A stretch of 64,000 bases of DNA from Paenibacillus sp. FSL R7-0337 (lineage in GTDB: Bacteria; Bacillota; Bacilli; Paenibacillales; Paenibacillaceae), in NCBI RefSeq assembly GCF_037969875.1, contig NZ_CP150218.1:7068001-7132000 (forward strand), read 5' to 3'. A model generated the notes under the pieces. That model ran no database searches and was not told the DNA's origin. It saw only the letters and a list, made by a program, of their open reading frames with translations. This document shows, piece after piece, positions 18,334-26,494 of this stretch (position 1 is the first letter of the stretch; each line of letters opens with the position of its first letter). The translations under genes were made by a program, and so were the position numbers.

Positions 18334-19395
18334 ATGACCTACAACGACACTTTTATCCGTGCCTGCAGACAGCAGAACACGGAGTACACCCCGGTATGGT
18401 ACATGCGGCAGGCTGGCCGGTATGATCCCGACTACCGTACAATCAAGGAGAAATATTCGTTGCTTGAGATCTGCAGGCAGCCCGAGCTTGCGGCTGAGGT
18501 GACCCTGATGCCTGTGCGCAAGCTGGGCGTGGACGCAGCGATTCTGTATTCTGACATCATGAATCCTGTGGCCTCCCTCGGTGTAGATTTTGACATTGTG
18601 AAGAACATCGGGCCGGTTATCGAGAATCCGATCCGCTCTGCAAGCGATGTGGACAGGCTGAAGCCGATTGATGTGGAAGGCGATCTGGGCCATATTCTGG
18701 AGACCATCGCTATACTGGACAAGGAGCTGGACGTTCCGCTGATTACCTTTGCCGGAGCGCCGTTCACCATCGCCAGTTATTTGATCGAAGGCAGACCGTC
18801 CAAGACTTATCACCGCACCAAGGAGCTGATGTTCAGCCAGCCTCAGGTGTGGGAGAAGCTGATGGAGAAGCTGGGCGATATGGTTATCGCCTATCTGCGC
18901 GCCCATGTCGCCAGCGGCGGGAAGGCGTTTCAGCTGTTCGACAGCTGGGTCGGGGCGCTGGCTCCGCGTGATTTCGAGCAGTATGTGCTGCCGACGATCA
19001 CCCGGATTTTTGCTGAATTATCCGATCTGGAGGTTCCGAAGATTTACTTCCCCGGTGTTAGCTCAGGGGAGCTGCTCCCCAGCTTGACCAAGCTGCAGGC
19101 CGATGTGATCGGACTGGACTGGCGGGTAAGCATCACCGAAGGACGACGCAGACTGGGCGGAGGCTATGCGGTTCAAGGCAATCTTGATCCATACCTGCTG
19201 ACCGCTCCGATGGAGTTGCTCAAAGCCCGGGCCAAGGAACTGATTGATGAAGGCATCGCGCAGCAGGGATATATTTTTAACCTGGGACATGGATTGTTCC
19301 CTGAAGCTTCACTCGATACGCTCAAGGAATTAACGGATTACGTGCATGAGTATTCAGCAGCAGCAATGAAACAGGCGGCACCGCCGCTGGCATAG
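18334..19395 (+). CDS. hemE: Uroporphyrinogen decarboxylase
   Basis: 353 residues, full length. It removes four acetate carboxyls from uroporphyrinogen III to give coproporphyrinogen III in the cytoplasm. The N-terminal family signature PVWYMRQAGRYDPDYR (arginines that bind substrate carboxylates) and the later GAPFTIASY and YFPGVSSGELL blocks are intact. GGAGA lies 7 bases before ATG. First gene of hemE-hemH-hemY, the same order as in Bacillus. Confidence 0.98.
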   Translation: MTYNDTFIRACRQQNTEYTPVWYMRQAGRYDPDYRTIKEKYSLLEICRQPELAAEVTLMPVRKLGVDAAILYSDIMNPVASLGVDFDIVKNIGPVIENPIRSASDVDRLKPIDVEGDLGHILETIAILDKELDVPLITFAGAPFTIASYLIEGRPSKTYHRTKELMFSQPQVWEKLMEKLGDMVIAYLRAHVASGGKAFQLFDSWVGALAPRDFEQYVLPTITRIFAELSDLEVPKIYFPGVSSGELLPSLTKLQADVIGLDWRVSITEGRRRLGGGYAVQGNLDPYLLTAPMELLKARAKELIDEGIAQQGYIFNLGHGLFPEASLDTLKELTDYVHEYSAAAMKQAAPPLA

Positions 19396-19484
19396 CTGAA
19401 GAAATAGCATCAAGATGGCAGCAGCCTTTGCTGCTCTCTTTGCTGTATAGGACGTTAATTATTCGTAAAAAGGGGATGGAAACC

Positions 19485-20429
19485 GTGGCCAACAAAATTG
19501 GAGTACTCGTGATGTCGTACGGCACGCCTGAGAGTCTTGAGGATGTAGAGGCTTATTATACGCATATCCGCCGGGGGAACGCTCCTTCTGCTGAGCAGCT
19601 CAAAGAATTGACAGACCGCTATAAGGCGATTGTCGGCGGGGTTTTTCCGCTTAGAGAGAATACCGACCGTCAGGTGGAAGCCTTGCAGGCCAAGCTGAAC
19701 AGCGGGCAGATCCAGTATGTCTGCTACCAGGGGCTGAAGCATGCCAGACCGTTCATAGAGGATGGTGTCGAGGCAATGGTCCGGGACGGAATTACCCAGG
19801 CGATAGGCATCGTGCTGGCTCCGCATTACTCTGTGATGAGTGTAGGAACCTATATCAAGCGCGCCAAGGAAAAAGCCGAAGCCTGCGGTATTCAAATGGA
19901 GTTCGTTGAGAGCTACCATATGCACCCCGAGCTGATCGATGTACTAAGCCGGAGAGTGACTGCCAAGCTGGACGAGTTCGAAGAAACGGGCGCGTCGCGG
20001 GAAGAAGTGCGCGTGCTGTTCAGTGCACATAGTCTTCCTGAACGTATTCTGGCGATGGGCGATCCGTACCGTGACCAGCTGCTGGAGACCTCTAAGGCGA
20101 TTGCTGCACAGGCAGGGGTTGAATCCTGGCAGTTCACTTGGCAGAGTGCGGGCCGGACAGCGGAGCCTTGGCTGGGACCGGATATTCTTGATACACTGCG
20201 TGAGCTGGCCGAGAGTCAGGTAAAATACGTGCTGTCAGCCCCGATCGGCTTCGTGTCCGACCATCTGGAGGTGCTGTACGATCTGGATATTGAAGCGCAG
20301 CAGCTTGCCTCCGAGCTGGATATGCGTCTTCTGCGGATTGACTCGCTGAACAGTGATCCGGCTTATATGGCGGTGCTCAGCGATGTGGTGCGTACGAAGG
20401 CCAACCAGTTGAAGGTGAATCTGTCATGA
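19485..20429 (+). CDS. hemH: Coproporphyrin/protoporphyrin ferrochelatase
   Basis: 314 residues from GTG 19485. AAAGGGG is 9 bases upstream of it but abuts the ATG at 19476, so GTG is preferred; the length then matches Bacillus HemH (310). The enzyme inserts Fe2+ into the porphyrin. The catalytic-His region LFSAHSLPERI and the acidic SAPIGFVSDHLEVLYDLD helix are present. In Gram-positives of this group the substrate is coproporphyrin III. The stop overlaps the start of hemY (ATGA). Confidence 0.97.
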   Translation: MANKIGVLVMSYGTPESLEDVEAYYTHIRRGNAPSAEQLKELTDRYKAIVGGVFPLRENTDRQVEALQAKLNSGQIQYVCYQGLKHARPFIEDGVEAMVRDGITQAIGIVLAPHYSVMSVGTYIKRAKEKAEACGIQMEFVESYHMHPELIDVLSRRVTAKLDEFEETGASREEVRVLFSAHSLPERILAMGDPYRDQLLETSKAIAAQAGVESWQFTWQSAGRTAEPWLGPDILDTLRELAESQVKYVLSAPIGFVSDHLEVLYDLDIEAQQLASELDMRLLRIDSLNSDPAYMAVLSDVVRTKANQLKVNLS

Positions 20430-21886
20430 CAGATTCACCGCGCAAGGTGGTCATCATCGGCGGAGGCCTCAGCGGCCTCAGCGCCGCGTTCTATATCCGC
20501 AAGTTCTACCTTGAGGCGGCAGTAGAGCCGCAGATTACCTTAATCGAGAAGGACAAGGTCCTTGGCGGCAAAATCGAAACGTTGCACCGTGACGGCTTCG
20601 TGATTGAGAAGGGACCGGATTCCTTCCTGGCCCGCAAGACAGCTATGGTCGATCTGGCCAGGGAGCTGGAGTTGGACCACGAACTGGTAAGCACCAATCC
20701 GAACGCCAAGAAGACCTACATCCTGCAGCGGGGCAAGCTTCATCCGATGCCTGCCGGTCTTGTGCTGGGCATTCCGACAGAGCTGAAGCCCTTCCTGAAG
20801 AGCGGACTGGTCTCCTTCGGCGGCAAAATGCGGGCGATGATGGATTTCGTACTCCCGCCCCGCCGCAGCGCTGAGGATGAGTCGCTTGGCGATCTGATTG
20901 AGCGCCGTCTGGGTACAGAGGTGCTGGAGAATATGACGGAGCCGCTGCTGGCAGGAATCTATGCAGGCGATATGCGCAAGATCAGCCTTCAGGCGACCTT
21001 TCCGCAGTTCGGTGAGGTCGAGCGCCAGTACGGCAGCCTGATCCGTGGAATGACGACCGGCAGGAAGCCGGTGGAGACCCATACCGGGACGAAGAAAAGC
21101 GCCTTCCTCACCTTCCGTCAAGGGCTGCAAAGTCTCGTGCACGCGCTCATCCATGAGCTGCAGGATGTGCGGCAAATTACGGGGACAGGAGCGAAATCCA
21201 TCCGTGTATTGGGAGGTGCCGGTTCTTCCGGCGCTTCCCGTTATGAGGTGGAGCTTGAGAGCGGTGAGCTGCTGGAAGCAGACGACATCTATGTTACGGT
21301 GCAGAACTTCGCAGCCGCAGAGCTGCTGCGTCCCCATGTGGATGTGTCGGCGCTGAATGCAGTGAACTATGTATCGGTAGCTAATGTTGTTCTGGCGTTC
21401 ACCCGGCAAGATATCGTTACCGAATACGACGGATCGGGCTTCCTTGTTCCGCGTAAGGAAGGGCGGAACATTACCGCCTGCACCTGGACCTCTACCAAAT
21501 GGCTGCATACCAGCCCTGATGATAAGGTCCTGTTGCGTTGTTACGTGGGACGGTCTGGGGATGAACAGAATGTGGAGCTGCCGGATGATGCGCTGGCGGA
21601 GCTGGTCCGCAAGGATTTGAAGGAAATCATGGGGATCACCGCAGCACCGCTGTTCACAGAGATCACCCGGCTGAGGTCGTCCATGCCGCAGTATCCGGTC
21701 GGCCATCCCGGCCGGATTGCCGGCCTGCGCAGCGAGCTGGCGCAGAAGCTGCCCGGCGTCTACGCCTTTGGTGCAGGCTATGACGGCATCGGGATGCCGG
21801 ACTGCATCAAGCAGGCGAAGCTTACGGCTGAGACTGCCGCAGCCAGCCTCCCGAAGCTGCCGGAGCCGGCGGGAGCTACAATCTAA
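20426..21886 (+). CDS. hemY: Coproporphyrinogen III oxidase / protoporphyrinogen oxidase, FAD type
   Basis: 486 residues. The N-terminal FAD site is IIGGGLSGLSAAFYI, followed by LIEKDKVLGGKIET, as in the HemY/CgoX family; the C-terminal GAGYDGIGMPDCIKQA closes the FAD site. It oxidises coproporphyrinogen III to coproporphyrin III with oxygen. It is translationally coupled to hemH by a four-base overlap and followed by a strong terminator. Confidence 0.97.
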   Translation: MTDSPRKVVIIGGGLSGLSAAFYIRKFYLEAAVEPQITLIEKDKVLGGKIETLHRDGFVIEKGPDSFLARKTAMVDLARELELDHELVSTNPNAKKTYILQRGKLHPMPAGLVLGIPTELKPFLKSGLVSFGGKMRAMMDFVLPPRRSAEDESLGDLIERRLGTEVLENMTEPLLAGIYAGDMRKISLQATFPQFGEVERQYGSLIRGMTTGRKPVETHTGTKKSAFLTFRQGLQSLVHALIHELQDVRQITGTGAKSIRVLGGAGSSGASRYEVELESGELLEADDIYVTVQNFAAAELLRPHVDVSALNAVNYVSVANVVLAFTRQDIVTEYDGSGFLVPRKEGRNITACTWTSTKWLHTSPDDKVLLRCYVGRSGDEQNVELPDDALAELVRKDLKEIMGITAAPLFTEITRLRSSMPQYPVGHPGRIAGLRSELAQKLPGVYAFGAGYDGIGMPDCIKQAKLTAETAAASLPKLPEPAGATI

Positions 21887-21893
21887 AAAGAAG

Positions 21894-21927
21894 CGGTGGA
21901 GCGGAGCAGTGGCGCTCCACCGTTTTT
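21894..21927 (+). terminator. Terminator of the hem operon
   Basis: CGGTGGAGCG (21894-21903) pairs perfectly with CGCTCCACCG (21913-21922), then five T residues. Confidence 0.92.
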
Positions 21928-22039
21928 AGATATGAGGCCCCCGCAAAGTACCTGGGTCATCATCTAAGCTAAATCCCCACTTTGCTGGGTTATTTAGTAA
22001 ATGGCTCCGTTCCCGGCTTGGAGCGGCAGCTGATAGATA

Positions 22040-22048
22040 TGCTATAAT
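22040..22048 (+). promoter_or_regulatory. Extended -10 promoter before the CapA-like gene
   Basis: TG at 22040, one base, then TATAAT (22043-22048). The -35 is weak (TTGGAG at 22018, 19-base spacer). It lies about 37 bases upstream of the ATG. Confidence 0.55.
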
Positions 22049-22085
22049 AGAAACACTTTAAGGGTAAAGGAGATTACTTGCACTC

Positions 22086-23492
22086 ATGTATCCGCCGAGA
22101 TCAGGCAATAGACAAGGCAAGAGACGACATAGCAGGCGGCGGCGCAGAAGGATATGGGCTTGGGTCAATGTGGCGTTGCTGCTGATGATTACCGCTGCGC
22201 TCGCTTATTCATTCATGGACGAAAAGGACCCGCAGGGCTCTGCTGCTCCGCCAGCGGCGCTCGTTACCTCGCCTTCGCCGGAAGATGCTGCAACGGCGGC
22301 TGCTGCCCCTACGGAAGCCGTTCCTACAGAGGAACCGCCTGGGACAGAGGCTACAGCTACTGCTGAACTTGCTCCGGAGGAGACACCGGAGGCTTCTCCA
22401 GAACCTACGGCTACGGCGGCAACCATTACGGCAGCTCCTACCCCTAGACCAGCGGATCAGGCAACCCCTACGGATGCGCCGAAGGCCACAACGGGAAGCA
22501 GCAGCGGGCGGGTCGCAGGCTTGCCGGAGAACACCTCCGGCGGGACGGTGAAGCTGAGCTTTGCCGGAGATATCATCTTCAGCGGAAAAGCAGGCGCGCT
22601 GCTGGAGCAGAAGGGCTACGATTATTCCTACAGCGCGCTGGATGGAATGTTCAAGAAGGATGACCTCACGGTAGTCAATCTGGAAACTCCGATTACTGCA
22701 CGCGGGGTCGGGGCCAAGAACAAGCAGTTTGTATTCAAGGGCCCGCCGAAAGCACTGGATGCGCTCAAGGCCGCCGGTGTGGATGCCGTCAATCTGGCTA
22801 ACAACCACACGCTGGATCAGGGGGAGGAAGGTCTGCTGGACACCCTGAAGCATCTGGGCGAACGCGGAATCCCTCACGTGGGGGCAGGGCGGAATAGCCA
22901 GGAGGCCTATTCGGCACAGTATTTTGAGCGTAATGGAATTAAGATTGCCCTGCTGGGCTTCACACGGGTGATGCCGGTGATTGAATGGAAGGCGGAAGCG
23001 GGCAAGCCTGGCCTTGCCTCGGTGTATGACAGTGCGGAAGCGCTCAAGGCGATTACCGCAGCCAAGCAAAAGGCCGATGTCGTCGTTGTCGTCGTCCATT
23101 GGGGACGGGAGCGGATGGAGCAGTATGACAAGACCCAGCAGGTGCTCGGGCATAGCTTCATTGATGCCGGAGCGGATCTTGTGATGGGCGGCCATCCGCA
23201 TGTGCTACAGGGAATTGAACCATATAAAGGCAAATGGATCGCCTACAGCACAGGCAACTTTATTTTCACACGCGGTTCTATCCCGGCTACTTGGGAGACG
23301 GCGGTATTCCAGGCGGAATGCAGCAAGCAGGGGCAATGCGCTCTTAAGCTGAAGCCGATGGATGCCGAGCTGGCGCAGCCGGTGCCGATGAATGATGCCG
23401 ACGGGCAGCTGCTGCTGCACAGAATACAGTCTATTTCTTCCGGCCTTATCAAGGTCCGCAATGACGGCACTGTGACCCAAGCGGTGAAATAG
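22086..23492 (+). CDS. CapA-family (poly-gamma-glutamate capsule type) membrane-anchored metallophosphatase-like protein
   Basis: 468 residues. A basic N terminus (RRRRRIWAW) leads into one membrane segment (about 23-40), then about 100 residues rich in Thr, Pro, Ala and Glu, a cell-wall-spanning linker. The PGA_cap domain follows with FAGDIIFSG, NLETPIT, LANNHTLDQG, VVVVHWG and GGHPHVLQG, keeping the Asp/Asn/His residues of the metallophosphoesterase-like site. A true capsule role would need capB and capC, which are absent, so it is probably a stand-alone extracellular enzyme of unknown substrate. Confidence 0.88.
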   Translation: MYPPRSGNRQGKRRHSRRRRRRIWAWVNVALLLMITAALAYSFMDEKDPQGSAAPPAALVTSPSPEDAATAAAAPTEAVPTEEPPGTEATATAELAPEETPEASPEPTATAATITAAPTPRPADQATPTDAPKATTGSSSGRVAGLPENTSGGTVKLSFAGDIIFSGKAGALLEQKGYDYSYSALDGMFKKDDLTVVNLETPITARGVGAKNKQFVFKGPPKALDALKAAGVDAVNLANNHTLDQGEEGLLDTLKHLGERGIPHVGAGRNSQEAYSAQYFERNGIKIALLGFTRVMPVIEWKAEAGKPGLASVYDSAEALKAITAAKQKADVVVVVVHWGRERMEQYDKTQQVLGHSFIDAGADLVMGGHPHVLQGIEPYKGKWIAYSTGNFIFTRGSIPATWETAVFQAECSKQGQCALKLKPMDAELAQPVPMNDADGQLLLHRIQSISSGLIKVRNDGTVTQAVK

Positions 23493-23507
23493 CCGGAGGT
23501 GCTTATA

Positions 23508-24242
23508 ATGATGAAGAATATGTGTGTAGCCCACCGCGGTTTTTCCGGTAAAGCGCCTGAGAATACACTGGCTGCCGTACGGATGGCGATTGCGTTGCCT
23601 TATGTACGCTGGATAGAGATTGATGTGCAGCTGACGAAGGACGGGGTGCCTGTAGTCATCCATGATTATTCCCTGGACCGCACGACCAACGGACACGGCA
23701 AGGTGAAGCATATGGAGTATGAACACATGCGGCGGCTGGATGCAGGGAGCTGGAAGGGGCGCGCTTTTCGCGGAGAGCGGGTGCCTTCACTGGAAGAGGT
23801 GCTTGCTCTGGCGTCAGGCCGGCTGCGGCTGAATATTGAACTGAAGACGGTGGGGGAGATGTATCCCGGTCTTGCACAGGCGGTCATTGATCTGGTGAAT
23901 GCCAGAGGAATGCGCGAGGAAGTGGTGCTGACCTCGTTCGATGCCAGTGTATTGCGGCGGATCAAGGAATTGGACGCGAGGTTTCATACGGGGCTTATCT
24001 ATGACTCCAGATCCGGTGATCCTGGGGGTAAGCTAGATGAGCTGGGCTGTTCCTTCTTATCTATAAGCTTCGACCGGCTTAGCCCGGTTCTGGCCAAATC
24101 CCTGATTGAACGCGGGGTGCAGGTGATGGCCTGGACCTTGAACAAGGGCAAGGAAATGCGCCGTCTGTCGGAGATTCATTCCGATATTATGATCTGTACC
24201 AACCGTCCGGATATTTGGGGCGAACTCTTTTTGAAGGCTTGA
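23508..24242 (+). CDS. Glycerophosphodiester phosphodiesterase (cytoplasmic type)
   Basis: 244 residues from ATG 23508, 8 bases after GGAGG; it follows the CapA-like gene by 15 bases. The catalytic signature HRGFSGKAPENTLAA and metal site EIDVQLTKDGVPVVIHD are intact, as are EHMRRLDAGSWKG and the C-terminal VMAWTLNKGKEMRRL. It hydrolyses glycerophosphodiesters to glycerol 3-phosphate and an alcohol. No signal peptide is visible. Confidence 0.93.
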   Translation: MMKNMCVAHRGFSGKAPENTLAAVRMAIALPYVRWIEIDVQLTKDGVPVVIHDYSLDRTTNGHGKVKHMEYEHMRRLDAGSWKGRAFRGERVPSLEEVLALASGRLRLNIELKTVGEMYPGLAQAVIDLVNARGMREEVVLTSFDASVLRRIKELDARFHTGLIYDSRSGDPGGKLDELGCSFLSISFDRLSPVLAKSLIERGVQVMAWTLNKGKEMRRLSEIHSDIMICTNRPDIWGELFLKA

Positions 24243-24293
24243 TCAGGCAGCTGTAAGCACACCAATTCATAGAGGAAGAGAGCTGAAGGAACA

Positions 24294-24917
24294 ATGAGCA
24301 GTGCGATCAATAATGTATACTGTGTAGGACGTAACTATCAATTACATGCGGAGGAGCTAGGCAACAAGGTGCCTGCTGAGCCGCTGATCTTCCTGAAGCC
24401 GTCTCATGCTGCTGTGGCCCTGGATAAAGCGATCATCCATCTGCCCAAGGACGCCGGACTGATTCATTATGAGGGTGAGCTGGTGCTGCGAATTGCACGT
24501 GATTACGTGCCGGGGATGAGTGTGCAGGAGCTGGTGGATGTGATGGCGCTGGGCCTCGATTTCACGCTCCGTGATGTGCATAATGATCTGCAGCGCAAGG
24601 GTCTGCCGTGGACTGCTGCCAAGGGCTTCAAGAACGCGGCTCCGCTGACCCCTTACATGGCATTGCCCGAGGAAGAGGAACTGGAGGCCACTGACTTCAC
24701 CGTCCGCAAGAACGGAATTGAGGTTCAGCGCGGGAACGTGAAGAACATGATTTTTTCCCTGCAAAAAATCGTTGACTTCATCGCCGCCCGCTACGGTCTG
24801 GGCAAAGATGATATTATCTTCACCGGAACCCCCGCCGGGGTAGGTCCGGTAGTGGCGGGCGATTCGTTCGAGCTGTTCTGGGGCGACACCCTCATGGGCA
24901 CCTGCCTGATCGGTTAA
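24294..24917 (+). CDS. Fumarylacetoacetate hydrolase-family protein
   Basis: 207 residues, the compact single-domain form (acylpyruvase/isomerase type). Metal-binding residues are visible in HYEGELVLRI (ExE) and the Asp of LGLDFTLRDV; the C terminus has the conserved FTGTPAGVGPV loop. Members cleave C-C bonds or isomerise beta-keto acids such as acylpyruvates or oxaloacetate. The substrate is not assignable. AAGGA lies before ATG. Confidence 0.9.
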   Translation: MSSAINNVYCVGRNYQLHAEELGNKVPAEPLIFLKPSHAAVALDKAIIHLPKDAGLIHYEGELVLRIARDYVPGMSVQELVDVMALGLDFTLRDVHNDLQRKGLPWTAAKGFKNAAPLTPYMALPEEEELEATDFTVRKNGIEVQRGNVKNMIFSLQKIVDFIAARYGLGKDDIIFTGTPAGVGPVVAGDSFELFWGDTLMGTCLIG

Positions 24918-24921
24918 GGCG

Positions 24922-25755
24922 ATGTTCTCAGGACTTGAACTACTGCAATGGCTGATCGGGGCCTGCGGTGCGCTGCTGGTTGCCGGGGCCGCCTACTGGA
25001 AGCAGTCGCTTAGCTTCTCAGGGATGGTGGCGGCAGTGGTGATGGGGACGATCTATTTCGGTGCAGGGAATCTGTTCTGGTTCGGTATCCTGCTCGTGTT
25101 CTTCATCTCCTCCACGCTGCTGTCGAAGCTGCATCATGAGAATAAGGCAGAGCTGGAGGCCACGTATGATAAAACTGGACGCCGCGACGCGGGCCAGGTC
25201 TTCGCCAACGGCGGACTCGGAATGCTGGCCGTTCTACTGAACGCGATCTATCCGCTGGAGCTCTGGAGCTTCCTATTCATCGGGGTGATGGCTACCGTGA
25301 CCTCGGATACATGGGCGACAGAGATCGGCACGCTGGCCCGGAAGCCTCCCCGGTCGGTGCTGACCGGTAAGGTGCTCCAGGCAGGCACCTCCGGCGGCGT
25401 ATCCCTGCCCGGGACGCTGGCTGCAGCGGCGGGAGGGGCGCTCATCGGCGCAGCCTCCTGGGTGCTGCGGGCGGCCTCCGGCATGACGCCCCATGCCTTC
25501 TGGCTGCTGGTGCTGGCCGGACTCCTGGGCGGGCTTGCGGGAGCTTTTGCCGACTCGCTCTTGGGTGCTACTGTGCAACGGATGAACCGCTGCACGGTCT
25601 GCGGCCGCGAGGTCGAAGCCTCTAAGCACTGCGGGAAGCCTACGGTATACGCCCGGGGCTGGCGCTGGATGGACAATGATACTGTAAATGCTGTAAGTTC
25701 TATAATAGGCGGTGGTGTAGCGCTGCTGGTCAGTTATATAAGTTACATAGGATAA
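24922..25755 (+). CDS. DUF92 integral membrane protein
   Basis: 277 residues and about six or seven membrane segments. The blocks ATVTSDTWATEIGTL and GGLAGAFADSLLGATVQ are the conserved core of DUF92 (TIGR00297), whose plant relative VTE6 is a phytyl-phosphate kinase. A short Cys pair (CTVCG) sits in a loop near residue 230. The start is only 2 bases after the previous stop, so the two genes are coupled. Function in bacteria is unproven. Confidence 0.88.
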   Translation: MFSGLELLQWLIGACGALLVAGAAYWKQSLSFSGMVAAVVMGTIYFGAGNLFWFGILLVFFISSTLLSKLHHENKAELEATYDKTGRRDAGQVFANGGLGMLAVLLNAIYPLELWSFLFIGVMATVTSDTWATEIGTLARKPPRSVLTGKVLQAGTSGGVSLPGTLAAAAGGALIGAASWVLRAASGMTPHAFWLLVLAGLLGGLAGAFADSLLGATVQRMNRCTVCGREVEASKHCGKPTVYARGWRWMDNDTVNAVSSIIGGGVALLVSYISYIG

Positions 25756-25831
25756 GGACGGACCTGAGGGTTAAGCCGGCCGTTGCGTTATCCGGTAACA
25801 TGCTGGATTTTATGGGTTGGGAGGTGAACCG

Positions 25832-26443
25832 TTGAGCAGTGCATCCGTAGACAAACATGCAGCTATTCTGGATGCCGCTTATGAGCTTTTCGGTTCAGGC
25901 GGCTTTTATGAGACGAAGATGTCGGAAGTGGCCGAACGTGCTGGCATTGCCAAGGGTACGGTTTATTTATATTTTAAAAGCAAAGAGGAGCTCTTCATGG
26001 CGGTTACCCGCCGCGATTGCGATGGCTTCCTTGAGCAGCTTGAGGGCAAGCTGAGGACCCGCTCCACATTGACAGACAAGCTCTCCGTTATTGCGGAGCA
26101 TCATCTGTTCTATTACTATGAGCGCAAGCAGCATACGAAGCTGTTCTTCCGTGCGCCTAACAATAACCCTGAGCTGGTGGCTTATATGGCACAGTTCATG
26201 GAAGCCTATATGCAGGCTGTGGTGAAAGTGCTGCTGGAAGGCGGGGCTACCGAGCCCGAGCTGATGGCGCAGTCGTATATCGGGATTCTGGACCGTCTGA
26301 AGATGGACATCCTGTTCGACCCTGAGTTTGCCGAGGCAGATGCGGATAAGCGCGCAAAGTTTGCGGCGAGGCTCTTTATCACCGGGGCACTGGGCAGCTT
26401 GGATTCGGCGCTGGGGGACTTCCCTGCTGAAGCTGAATCCTAA
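25832..26443 (+). CDS. TetR/AcrR-family transcriptional regulator
   Basis: 203 residues from TTG 25832, placed about 8 bases after GGGAGGTG. The N-terminal helix-turn-helix reads AILDAAYELFGSGGFYETKMSEVAERAGIAKGT in two stretches and is typical. The C-terminal ligand domain is not diagnostic. It sits just before the ABC-F gene and may control the membrane or ATPase genes around it (inference). Confidence 0.93.
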   Translation: MSSASVDKHAAILDAAYELFGSGGFYETKMSEVAERAGIAKGTVYLYFKSKEELFMAVTRRDCDGFLEQLEGKLRTRSTLTDKLSVIAEHHLFYYYERKQHTKLFFRAPNNNPELVAYMAQFMEAYMQAVVKVLLEGGATEPELMAQSYIGILDRLKMDILFDPEFAEADADKRAKFAARLFITGALGSLDSALGDFPAEAES

Positions 26444-26494
26444 GGGAATACAGCCAATTCCGGTTTCAAAATATAAGGCAAGCGAGGACAACTG